64,000 nucleotides of DNA from Diaporthe sp. PMI_573. Its lineage: Eukaryota; Ascomycota; Sordariomycetes; Diaporthales; Diaporthaceae. The stretch is taken from contig JAJTUP010000145.1 of NCBI GenBank assembly GCA_021399435.1, forward strand, positions 1 through 64,000, read 5' to 3'. The notes beneath the pieces were generated by a model. It saw only the letters and a list, made by a program, of their open reading frames with translations, was not told the DNA's origin and ran no database searches. Positions 52,456-62,460 of this stretch are shown here, in pieces; positions within the stretch are counted from its first letter, which is position 1; each line of letters opens with the position of its first letter. Made by a program: the position numbers and the translations under genes.

Positions 52456-52874
52456 GCCGATGCATCAATTATGTATGGTAAACACAAGTAGGAACGCATT
52501 TGTTTACCAGTTACTTCCCCTTCTGACTAGGTCAAGGCTCATCATGAACATTGCGACGGCGACTCAAGGAGACAAGATGGAAGGAGGCAAGTGGGATTGA
52601 TTCCAGGGCTGGATGGGATAGGTAGGACTATTTCGGCCACGCTCATCACATACTGGGGGTATATCGTAGAACAGTTGCTGGCTGATATAAGACCCGAATA
52701 TAGATATCAACCCGGTTGAGTCTTTCTTGTTCAGCCAAAACAGCCCCGTCGACTATGCGTAGTGGCGGCTCAGCATATATAGGATCGATATGTCGGAAGC
52801 TCTTCTCGTTGTGGTATACTTTGGTTGGTGAAATCTGTTGTATATAAGGATACATTTTAACTATAACTCAGAGA
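52456..52874. other. Intergenic
   Basis: No coding signal. The last bases (ataactcag, ending at 52871) could be a splice acceptor for the following fragment. Confidence 0.4.
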
Positions 52875-53258
52875 GTAAGGAAGTGTCACAACGAGCTTAT
52901 AGCATATGCGCCAGCCACTGGGACCATCAATGCAACGCATCTTGCCAAGACAGGTGGTGTTTCGAAACGTAGACTGGAAACGTTTCTCGCCAGATGCCCA
53001 GACCTGCAGAGACACATGCTAACAGCCACCAAGCACTGGAGCGTCAGCGGGTTTTGGATCAACGTGGAAGATGCCCCACGACTGTGTCGACATTTCAACC
53101 TGGGCGATGACCTGATCAGCCTGGTGCAAGGGCTTTTGGAAAACTGGGAAGGACGTCAAGCCGGCGCCGGCGCCGGCGCCGGGACGCTCCGCGAGCCCGT
53201 GTCCGTCGAATCCACCAGGTTTGGCCAACTCGTGCGCATAAATTTGCCTAACAGTTAG
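52875..53258 (+). pseudogene. KilA-N/APSES-type DNA-binding fragment
   Basis: The open frame reads GTINATHLAKTGGVSKRRLE, then about 30 residues, then VSGFWINVEDAPRLCRHFNL. This is the pattern of KilA-N/APSES domains: G.(I/V)NAT..LK at the start of the recognition helix and G.W(I/V)..E.A..L after the wing. No ATG precedes the domain (the first is at 53018), so an upstream exon is needed or lost. After the domain there is a GC-rich run encoding an Ala-Gly repeat (53159-53181), and a stop at 53258. The family is known from fungal cell-cycle and developmental transcription factors. Confidence 0.55.
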
Positions 53259-53445
53259 TCAAGGGACATCAAATTGTACGATGCTAAGGATTCTGACTGG
53301 CCTCTAAATCTGCCTTATGTGGCTGCGTCATGGACCCAGTCCGAGGACCGCGCTACTCCGGGACATAAGAAGGCGACTTAACGCTCCCTATCGCCAATAT
53401 TGCGGAGCTTTTGGAGCAGCTGCCCTCCATAGGTACCCCGCATCA

Positions 53446-53482
53446 AACCCTAACCCTCCAAACCCTCCCCTAACCCTCTAGG
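53446..53482. repeat. Degenerate telomere-like CCCTAA repeats
   Basis: About four irregular units (aaaccctaaccctcc, then aaaccctcccctaaccctc). Most fungi have TTAGGG telomeres, so this could be an interstitial remnant, or chance in C-rich sequence. Confidence 0.45.
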
Positions 53483-53670
53483 TGCGTGGAGGGGCCCGGG
53501 GCGGAGGTACAAGAAGTTATAGTAGGATGCACGCTTAATTGCTAACGCATATCATCTCCCAACTGCCAGCCTGCCCGCCTGCCTGCCTGTCGTGTGGGCG
53601 GACACCGTATCCATAAGGGGCCAAGCCACCACCTGCACGGCAACACGTGATCACTACGGTTCGGCTTTGC

Positions 53671-53813
53671 TTACCTCAGGCACTCAGACCCACACACTAG
53701 CCGAATAGACGCAAGCGCTAAGCGCACGTGATTCTGTGTGTGGGAGCCATTACCCCTTTAGGGAAGGCGTCGCGCTGTTAAGCGCGCCCAGTGGGTCTGA
53801 GTGCCTGAGGTAA
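53671..53813. mobile_element. 143-bp hAT-type MITE
   Basis: The ends form a perfect 23-bp inverted repeat starting TTACCTCAGGCACTCAGACC (53671) and pairing with the end at 53813. The flanks are an exact 8-bp direct duplication GGCTTTGC (53663-53670 and 53814-53821), the length made by hAT transposases. No coding capacity. The interior has GC-rich imperfect palindromes (agcgctaagcgc, cgctgttaagcgcg). The ends do not start CAGGG, so the mobilising transposase is not one of those in this window. Confidence 0.9.
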
Positions 53814-53917
53814 GGCTTTGCCTCATTGGCATCACAAACCAGAAATCTCTTCCTAGACCGTTTAATCCAAACAACATATCTCCGTCTTATCTTAAACAAC
53901 ACATATCAGATTTAAGT

Positions 53918-54586
53918 ATGAACACGCCTACGCAATTCATCTTCCAGCCCTTCAGACCTGAAGAGCTTGTCGAGGGCCTGGGGAACGCGGCTAAGGACCT
54001 GGAATAAGCAACGCCTGAGCTCGAATCTCCCAACAACCACATCGAGCAGTCATACAAGTGGATCTGTGAAGACCAACACCGGCATTTCAAACAAGATGAA
54101 GTTAACAGGCTGCGACAGGGAATCGCGAGCCCCCAATACTGGCAGTGCGAAGCACAGCATCTTTTCAGAACGCTCTGGCAACAGCTACTTGTCGAGCACG
54201 GCTTGACTGACATGTCCACTGCAAGTTGCTGGCTGAAACTCACGCAGGCGTTGGAACACATATTGCGAAACCACGGCCTCTCTTCGGAAGACGTAAAGGA
54301 GTGTCGGTTCTCTATCGAAAATGAGAGCTACTGGCAGCATGAGGCGGAACTCCTCAGGCGCATGTCCGCGTTACAGGAAGCTCAAATAAGGGATGACTAC
54401 CGGCTCAAAGGGACACGATTGCGGCAACCACCGCCACAAAAAAGCGGAAGGACATCACGCTCCGCAGCAGCTCCAGCTGACAGGATATCAGCAAGGACAA
54501 GATCACAAACCGGAGGGAAAAGCACAAGAGCGGGCAAGCCCAGTATTAGCGCCAAATCGCGCCCTTTTCGGAAGCCACGGGTTTGA
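53918..54586 (+). pseudogene. Unassigned gene with one in-frame stop
   Basis: From the ATG at 53918 a single frame runs to 54586 (222 codons), broken only by TAA at 54005-54007. Replacing TAA by CAA (Gln) would restore it, again a C-to-T change. The product is helical and Glu/Gln-rich (DEVNRLRQGIASPQYWQC; HLFRTLWQQLLVEHGL), with a strongly basic Ser/Arg tail (SARTRSQTGGKS) suggesting a nuclear protein. No known family. It starts 97 bp after the MITE duplication. Confidence 0.5.
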
Positions 54587-54771
54587 TTGGCTCTGCACGA
54601 CGTATGACCCTCGACTTAGAGTCTACTCCACCGTTCAGGTTTAAATACCTAGGTACCTAGGTTCTTCCGCCCCAACTGCCCTTTTGTGATGCCACCTTAG
54701 CACAACCCCATGTTGACACGTCGGAACATCACCGTTACTTCATTTCTACACACGGTAGCCGCCTTTTTGAC

Positions 54772-56895
54772 ATGGATCTATCTGATTTATTGTTGATTCT
54801 CGGCTCGTTCGAGGGCTCCCCTAATTTCCTCGAGCTATCCCAGAACTCGGCGTTTCAATTTACTCCCCCCAGCGGCAGAGACTGGCGTGGAGGTCAATCC
54901 ATCCAACAACTTGTTGCGCCATTCGTCTGCCTTAAGTTCAGCTCGCCACCATATGACCCCCAGGGCTGGGTCGCTGGTTCTGATGGTGACGCTGAGGCAT
55001 GCGACCTGTAACTAGTCGCTAACAACAAGGCTGGGGTTAGTCGTACGCATTTCAGGATCGATATTAATCCGAGCACGTTCCTCCCGAGAGTTACCGCGCT
55101 GTCCTCGAACCGACTCGTCATAGCAGACGAGAAACGTACCGTTCGTCTGGAACAAAGTCACTCAATGGACATCGCCGGCGCAGTCACCATCACCGTGGGA
55201 AGACTTGGTTTTCGTGCCTGGCGTCCGACGTTGTTATCCCATATAGAGACTCAATACAGGAAAAGAGCACAAGAATTCTTTGAGGAGCAGATGCAAGCCG
55301 TACCAACATACCTCCCCAGCCTGAAAAGCCCATACAGCGCCAATGCCACCTCCAACCTCCGCTACGGGAAAAAACAACACAGTCTACATACAGAGACGGG
55401 CTGGCGAAACCAAAGGCGGCAGAGCCTCAATCCTCCAGGTGGAAGAAGCGAATTCAGGGTCCATATTCGCAGCTAAGGAGCTCTTCTTCCATTGTAATGA
55501 CGGTGCCGGCAAAAGGAAGGAGCGCTGGGAGAGACTAAAGAGCGAGTACGAGATTACAGTCGAACTCAAGCATGCAAGCCACCCCCGACAAGTCGTTTTG
55601 AGATGTAGTCGCTAATAAACAATACAGCCACATGTGGTGGAGGCTATCGATATCGTCACAACAGATAACCCCCAACTGCCCCCGTGGCTCATCTTGGAGT
55701 GGCTCCCGCTCAACCTTTCCAACTTTGAGCTTGACGAAGCCAGCCACCACATAGCGTTGCTGCAAATATGCCTAGGGCTTGAATATATACATTCGAGAGG
55801 GGTTGTCCATCGGGACTTAAAGCCGGGCAATATCCTCCTCCGCATTGAACAACAAAGTCTGGCTGCGAAAATCGCTGACTTCGGGGAGGCGAAGCGCAAT
55901 GCTCTAGACGTCATGACCACCTTCACAGGAACAGGGCATTATATGGCTCCCGAGCTGTTGAAACGGCCATTGACCTACACCAGTGCCATCGACATGTGGT
56001 CTCTAGGAATGATCGCGCTTCAGCTCGTCACCGGCTGGAAACCTGCATCATCTTTGCCTTGGAACCCTAGCATGCCCCCCTCAGGGAGGAAGCACAAGCA
56101 CTGGGTTCAAACAGTTGTCTTACCTCGCATTTGTTCTGCATCAGCCAAGTACAAGCCTCTTTTGGAAGGTCTGCTGCGCCAGGATCTGAAGCAAAGATGG
56201 TCCGCAGAACGGGCTTGTGCCTGGTTCCTAGACACTGACTTCAGGAGCCACGGAAGGCGCGCTAAGCGATCTGCTCCAGTACTTGAAGAAACGAGAGGCA
56301 AACGAAGGAACGCACCCAGTATATCAACAACGCGTACAAAAACTAAGCTCCATGGGACAACCGCTATAGTTCCCCTACACAACACGTGGCAGGAAGCTAG
56401 CAGCATGCCCGACACGCTGTCTTGGGCAAACGTACCGTCCGAGACGCCAGCGCCCTCTGAATCCTTAGACAGTTGGTATTCAGCCAGGTCTCAAATCCCC
56501 GCGATTGATGATGAACTTTCTGAAGCCGTTACCGTGGTAAAAAGGCGTTCTGCCGCGTCCTTGACGCCTGCACCGGAAGACGGTGATTTGGATGCCTTTA
56601 ACAGTTGGTATTCAGCCATGTCCGAGATGCCCACATTCGATGTACAAGATGGTTTTTTTTGAAGGCAACATGGTCGGTGGCTTGGCACGCTCGGAATCTG
56701 CTCGAAGATGATACGGGATTTGATAGCAAAATATATGTTACGGTTCCGAGCATAGTGATCCACCTCAGGGGGGAGAGGCTTGCAAGGGAGCAGATCGAGG
56801 AGGAGAGGAGGAGGGAGGAGGAAGAGCTGTGGAGATTGAGGGACCATGGCAGATTTGCGCCGAGGCAGGCTACTAGGTTTGACGATATGTGGTGA
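54772..56895 (+). pseudogene. FHA-domain Ser/Thr protein kinase (Rad53-like layout), disabled
   Basis: An N-terminal FHA domain is readable from the ATG at 54772: WVAGSDGDAEACDL, then TAA at 55009 where Gln fits, then KAGVSRTHFRIDIN, the GVSR..F phosphothreonine-binding motif. A frame change near 55330-55345 leads to the kinase N-lobe (IFAAKELFF with the ATP-binding Lys). A 36-nt intron ends at 55627. The C-lobe follows with VVHRDLKPGN, IADFGEA (DFGE) and YMAPELL. The tail has two copies of a SWYSA.S..P..D motif (about 56472 and 56602). An eight-T run at 56652-56659 interrupts the frame; one more T would let it continue to 56895 through a coiled-coil segment rich in REE. FHA-kinases of this type act in checkpoint signalling. 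Confidence 0.72.
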
Positions 56896-57991
56896 TATGT
56901 GGTGATTTATGGTTTTTGATTGTTTGGGAGCGGGATATTAATACTAATGGAAGGCTTCATGGCCTAGGTGTGAAGTTTTCATGATTTACACTGCCACATA
57001 TATAGATCAACATGATTTCATTCATCAATAGCTTAATGTGTAACAAGGTATCACTAGTGACACCAATCTGAGGCATTGCTCGGAAATGTTAGCAAAAGGC
57101 AATGGGAAGCAGCGGATGAATATGGAATTCCACTAACCAATCACCAACGATTCCGTGGCCACTAACCTCAACCTCTACATCCTCTACATAGCGCACAAGA
57201 TGGCGTTGTAGCGAATCAACAAGGAATTGACCGACCTGGGACGGTATGTCATCTCGCCCCGCTATCCATTAGCCATCTCCTTGGTCCCAAGCTGCAAGGT
57301 GGGGTGCCTGCAGCAGTGATACAGAGAAGATCGTTGAAGAGGAGTAGATCTACACGGTTTCGGCGGCGAGGAGCGCAGTGTAATAGTAGAGTGGTACGGC
57401 AAACTTAGTCCAAAGCCGATATTCTCAAGCCTAATTGTGAGAAGAGATTTCAATATAAGGTCTGACCCAGGATCTAAGATTTTCAGCTTTGCATCCTTGA
57501 GTGCCTATTATACTACCTTTTGGAACAAGGATTATTAACCAGAGCCTTTAAAATATCGGACCGCCTTACACTCACCACACCTTTCACAGACGACATCAAC
57601 TTGGGCATCATCGTTATTGTCGTCTAGCAACTGGCAGGCATGCATACTGAATCGTCCGCCTTCTAGGGCGTAGCTCTCTACGGGGTTCCCACTACCCTCA
57701 GTCGGAACGTTTCAATGTCGGAAAATGGTCGGCCTTCAAATTATGATAATAGCTCACACGGTAAATTGCATCTCTATGACCAACAATCTTTTGTTTCAGA
57801 CTGGCGACCAAGGAATGAAGGGGCTGCTAGGTTTAGGTTGGCTGGCCAGGCTTGCGATATATACAGAAGCTTTAAGGACCGCGATGGTTGTGAAACATTG
57901 GCACTGAGGTTAACAAGAGACGCGACATTAGTATCATCGCCGGCAACACAATTAGAACTAATTCTGAAGTGCACTGCCAAGTGCTTATTGA
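56896..57991. other. No supported gene
   Basis: Two weak frames (57262-57453 minus, 57715-57999 plus) lack motifs and are not reported as genes. Confidence 0.4.
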
Positions 57992-59050
57992 TTATATAAT
58001 TGGATAACCACTAAAGACACAGCCGGTTCCCAGCAAAGCGCCGCTTGCATCGTCCAGTTGTTTGAGATTGATGTATCCGGTAGTGCGATGTTTGTTCTTT
58101 GCGACCTTCTGCCTCTTGGGAGGAGGCGCGGTGCGAACTTTGATTTCGTCGCTGGTTGTCCATCCCCGGCCTTGGCAAGTTGAGTCGAAGTAGAGTTGGG
58201 GCGGGCGCGTTTGATGGTGGTGACGATTGCCTGGGGGACAGGTTTGAAAGGATAGAAAGGAGTTGGAACAAACTTGTCGCATCCGAGCCAGTGTTGAAAT
58301 CTGTACCGTCATGGCTCGTGACTCAACTGCTTGGACGTTCTGGACAATCCGAATCGCGCCAATCTGAGCTGGACATGTCGCTGTTGTGTGTGTGCAGCTT
58401 CTCTGCTTGTGAAAGAAGTCCAGTTCAAGGGCCTGGAGCAAGGATAGGAGGGGGGGTGACAGTCCGTACTGGTGTAGAGTGAGTTCCGGGCCTTCCGGAC
58501 TGTCTTTAGTGCGGTCAAGCTGCTGGCAGAGTCGATTGTAGTGGATTGATAAATTGCCAAACTACCTCAGATGATCGATTTGCCTCATCAGTAGCGGAAG
58601 TGAATACGAAAGCTGAAAGTGTCGCAATACGCTTTGCGCGGTCGTCAGGGATGCATACGTCCCACGAATACATCTGCCGTACACCACCAATTTGTCCAAT
58701 TGTCCTAACTTCTTCTCCAGAGATGGCCACCTTACCGGTTTGTTGTATCCGACGGCCTTGAGGAGCTGAGTGATATTTACCAAGCCGTCGTTTAATCTGT
58801 ACAAGGGCGTGATTCGGCCACCGGATTTTGGAACGTGAAATTTCATGGTCATCACGTGAAGCTTGCGCCAGAACTGGGCCTCCCTTTTGCTTGGGAGGTC
58901 TTTCGAGGAGGTAGTGGGCAGGACGCCAAGGCTCGCAATCCGGGGATCGAGCGGCGTGCTCGGGGGCCGGAATCGAAGGCCGCAGAAGTTGGTCCGTGTC
59001 AATATATGGCAAGTATGGATGTCGAATGCTGCTAGTGCTACGGCATGATT
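57992..59050 (-). pseudogene. KilA-N/APSES-type DNA-binding protein, frameshifted
   Basis: The minus-strand frame from about 59040 reads LPSKREAQFWRKL, then TMKFHVPKSGGRITPLYR, NDGLVNITQLLKAVGYNKPV and YGRCIRGTY, a KilA-N/APSES domain to its wing. The next expected residues (IPDDRAKRIATLSAF) are in another frame, so one base has been gained or lost near 58645. A later stretch (57992-58190) has a basic segment PPPKRQKVAKNKHR that could be a nuclear signal, and is probably a separate exon. No start codon was settled. The domain differs in sequence from the one at 52875-53258. Confidence 0.55.
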
Positions 59051-59120
59051 GACTTGCACAATGCAGGACGAAGTGAGATGAAGATTTGGCCTAAAACTGG
59101 GTACCCGGTGCCTCCCACGG

Positions 59121-60511
59121 CAGGGTTGAAAGCCACTCCACTCAATCCACTGGCTGCTCGAGTGGAGTGGGTGGATCATAATCCACTGAATGTCTCAGGA
59201 TAGTGGATCCACTGGAGGCTGTCGTGGATTAGGGTGGATTGGGTGGATTGGCAAGTGCCTCAATTCGTGATGGCGAAGCTATTCCCGAAGCCCTTGCCCA
59301 CCTAAGTGCCCTGTTCCAGGCTCCAAGCGAGACTATCTCCAACTGGCTTCCATCTCGTCTTGAACACTCGCCACCTGAGTAAGCCACTGTGTTGCCCACT
59401 CTTCAAGCCCCCGATATACAAAACGCCAGACATCGTGAACGATTTTTTTCGCCTCGTCAATCCACTCGGGGCGGTCAGTCCAGTTGCGTTCAAACCATTT
59501 CCATCGGTATGCGGGATGGAGCGCCAGGCCAGTGTAGTACATGGGCGTCTCACTCAATGTCTCGTAGTACTTGTTTAATTTTTGCCAGCCCAAATTGATG
59601 TTGATCCTGAAGTGTTCAAGATCAGCGAAGTCCTTGGCGATATCCTTGAAACGTCCAAGCTACTCGAGAAGGAATTCGAAGCCTTGAATCACGTCCCAAA
59701 TATTGCCATATGACCCAGTCCACCCACGCTTCCGCTTGCGGATCTGGCCGTCGCCTTCGATCATCTTGATCGTGGTTTCGTAGTAACCAAGGATTTGCGC
59801 AAATAATTCGACCACCTCCCAGTCCTTGTCGGACAGCTGGTTCTCTGGCTGGCAAATAAAGCGCAATGTGAGCGACGTCTTAGGGCCGCCCCTCTTGGTC
59901 TTGTTCTGTTGCCCGAAGTCGATTAGATGGTGGGCAACGAGTCGCTCGATATAGTCGCGAAGCAGTAGAGCTCATCGTATCATATACGACTGTGACAGCC
60001 ATCTGGTATCGTTGTCCAAAATAACATCCAACGGCTTTCTGGCGTTGAGTTTAGGGTCAGACGACTTGGTGAAGGCTTCTTGTTGAATGATAGCTACCAC
60101 AGAATTGAAACAGGAAAAAGTACATGTATTGACGGCCTCATGACAATATGGCACTTACGGAGCAATCTTAAGTATATCTATCGAGACTTATGTCATCCCA
60201 ATGAGAAAAGCCCAGGACATTGGAATGGTACTTATTGTATGCATTCCAAAACTGCGCTGTTCAGAAGCTTCATGGTGTGTTTGACATAGGGTAGCAACAT
60301 TGCCAGGCTCTGTTAGAGGCATTCTGCCAAAATATATGGGCGCCCTTAACTACCCCACTTCTAATCCACGCAAATCCACCCAATCCACCCACGACACCGT
60401 CGAGTGGATTCGGTGGATTAGCCAATCCACTGGGATTTTGCCAGTGGAGTGGACAGTGGAATCTACGAGTGGATCCACTACGTGGATTGGGTGGAGTGGC
60501 TTTCAACCCTG
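59121..60511 (-). mobile_element. Internally deleted hAT transposon inserted in a secreted-protein gene
   Basis: The ends are inverted repeats, CAGGGTTGAAAGCCACTCCA at 59121 and the same 20 bases read inverted from 60511. Both subterminal regions contain many copies of GTGGATT and AATCCAC (59145-59245 and 60360-60490). The element is 1391 bp, about half the usual length. No exact 8-bp duplication was found: the outer flanks are TCCCACGG (left) and CCCGCTGG (right). That suggests rearrangement or recombination between copies. The transposase remnant lies inside. Confidence 0.85.
59302..60154 (-). pseudogene. hAT transposase remnant in the deleted element
   Basis: Pieces in order on the minus strand are LDVILDNDTRWLSQSY (near 60000), an ENQLSDKDWEVVELFAQILG segment (59760-59850), GWTGSYGNIWDVIQGFEFLL, then WQKLNKYYETLSETPMYYTG and LALHPAYRWKWFE (59333-59593). 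The zinc finger, the early core and the C-terminal dimerisation block are missing. The frames are interrupted several times. It aligns with the middle of the transposases at 1527-3571 and 16365-17775. Confidence 0.85.
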
Positions 60512-61010
60512 CCCGCTGGTCACTTGGCGAAGCAAGCCACATGGCGTCCATAGCACATTTGGCTCTAGGAGGGCCCGAGAGGTAGAACGTCAGCAGCACG
60601 CCAGATCCCCAGTTCTGACAAGTCCAGTACCATACCTGGTCGCACTGGCCGCGAAGATTGTCAAGGGCTCCCTTTCCACACCCGTCATGTTCTTGACCCC
60701 AGCCGTCCAGGTAGATGGCGTAGTAGCCCGCCATGACTAGGCTGCTGGAGGTAAAGCAGAGCGAGTTGCGCCCCTTGGACCAGCGCTTGTCTACAGTGGC
60801 CTGGCTGCCATTTGTGTCGACGTTGTTGATGGAATCAGTCGCCGTGGCTAATACTTCAGCCACAGAGAGTGGAGTCGCTTCTCCAGCGCAGCCGTTGATG
60901 CAGAGTGGCTCCGTCATGGTGGCGGTCACGGCCGCAGACACGGGATCAATCGCTATGCCCGTTACAGTAATGGCTGAGAAGAGGAGGACATTGGTGAATA
61001 TGGATTTCAT
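60512..61010 (-). pseudogene. Secreted protein with propeptide and conserved Cys residues, cut by hAT
   Basis: The ATG at 61010 starts a signal peptide (MKSIFTNVLLFSAITVTG), cleaved near DPVSA. A region of about 65 residues with CINGC follows, then a likely Kex2 site (TVDKR), then a domain with regularly placed Cys residues: LCF, GCGKGALDN, QCDQVWYWTC and AKCAMDAMW. The frame runs into the inverted repeat of the hAT element at 60511 and continues only as transposon sequence, so the C-terminus is lost. The architecture (signal, pro-region, Lys-Arg, Cys-containing domain) is typical of fungal secreted effector-like proteins. I do not recognise the family. Confidence 0.65.
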
Positions 61011-61383
61011 GGTGACCTCGCTTTTGAAAAATATATAGCACGACGTAAGAATATGTTTGATGCCACGACACATTGAAAATCGGAGTTTAGATGAGTAACT
61101 GAATATATAACGCTAGATGATTGACAAAGGATAGAAAGAGAAATACGTATGAAATTAAGTGGTAAGTCCTGCTGGGATGAATGTTCCACCGCGGAAATTC
61201 CTGGCTAAGCAAGCCCTATGGACTCAAAGTATTGCATAATTAGAGATTTTCACGTAGAAAGCTGAATTTAGGTACTGGGTGGGCGGAAAGTGAAATACTG
61301 GGTGGGCGGACGCTCAACGCTTGGTGGGCGGACGCTGGCTGAGGACAATGCTGAGTCCACAGCTCACCGTTTAGGCGGCACTG
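61011..61383. other. Promoter of the secreted-protein gene and a GC-rich tandem repeat
   Basis: At about 61275-61335 the motif GGTGGGCGGA occurs three times at intervals of about 26 bp. Nothing else was recognised. Confidence 0.45.
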
Positions 61384-62135
61384 TCAACTACGCCAGTCTG
61401 AGAAACCATCGGAGACAGCAGCAATCGTGGGGTGACGACATGGAATTTTGGGTAGGGCGCGGTGATATTCACGCAAAAGGACGCGAACAAGGGTTTTCGA
61501 GTGTGGTAGGTCCTTCTCCTCAAGCACGGGGTTGTTATACAGCTGTTGACGGCGCCAACGAGTATCATTCACGATATTGAATGGCAGATTCGAGCAGACA
61601 AGCCAGTCAAGTATCAATAAGTCGTTCACCGGCTTCTTGAAGCGTATTATTAACTGCCCGTGGACTGCTTGTTGCGCCGGTTTCGAAAAGTCGATCATGG
61701 AGTTGAGGGTCCTCTGCGAGGGTACAGGCGTAGACTCGGCTTCATTAATCTGCACAGCATTCTAGGCGTCAGCTTATGAACCCTCATCTATTTTGTCACA
61801 TACCTTAGGGTCTATAACGCCATGGCTATCCTTTAGATGCTCTCGATGGACCTGCTAGTTGCAGCCACGAATTTGGTATCCTTCGCAGGTTTCTTTGCAA
61901 GAAAACAAGACTCGCACACCCAGATCTGATCTTGGTTTTTAGGCCGAGAACAATCTCTGAGTCTGAAGCCATATCGCCACCACCATTTGCGTTCTTTTGT
62001 TGGGTTATGGTAGTTGGCAAGCCCTGGGTAAGCTGCCCAGCGTTCCTCAGTCCAAACGGAGTAATCAGGGTAGCCCACGATCTCGGTATCTTGTGGCGTG
62101 GAGGAAACGAGGGACGAGGGCGTAGGTGAGTCCAT
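61384..62135 (-). pseudogene. hAT transposase N-terminal part (Restless-like), with intron
   Basis: From the ATG at 62135: an acidic leader, WTEERWAAYPGLANY, then WWWRYGFRLRD and IWVCESCFLAKK, a BED-type zinc finger with its Cys pair. After a one-base frame change near 61840 comes HLKDSHGVIDPK with the His. A 42-nt intron (61803-61762, GTATGT ... CCTAG) precedes INEAESTPVPSQRTLNSM and a segment typical of the early hAT core (LLILDWLVCSNLPFNIVND). The rest of the transposase is absent. An intron in this position recalls Restless-type fungal hATs. Confidence 0.75.
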
Positions 62136-62275
62136 TTTTGGCGCCCGCGAGGTCGAAAAAGAAACAATTCTTCGAGTACTAAAGTAATGTAGGTATGAAT
62201 AGGTAAAGATTCTACGCGTTCCTCGCTTAGTAATATACCTGGAACGGCCCTAACCAGGGCCTCTAGCGCCTTTAG

Positions 62276-62460
62276 TTGATAAGGGTCGCGATAACCTCAC
62301 ATCCGAATCGGTCAGATCCGATATCGATCGGATGGCCTCAAAATATATCGGATATCGATCGGATGGATGAGCCATCCGATCCGAATCTTAATCGGATGGC
62401 TGGCAAAAAATCTCATCGATCATCTATCGGATCGGATAGCCGACCGATGGCCTGCTCTGA
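62276..62460. repeat. Subterminal motif array (ATCGGAT) and probable end of the hAT element
   Basis: At least ten copies of ATCGGAT or ATCCGAT occur in about 150 bp, ending in gcctgctctg at 62460. Read inverted this begins CAGAGCAGGC, a plausible hAT terminus. The matching other end was not found. Confidence 0.6.

Noticed and set aside
58515..59012. Alternative frame overlapping the KilA-N domain as a separate gene
   Set aside because: Only its last third fits the KilA-N pattern. It is better explained as the continuation of the neighbouring frame after one indel.
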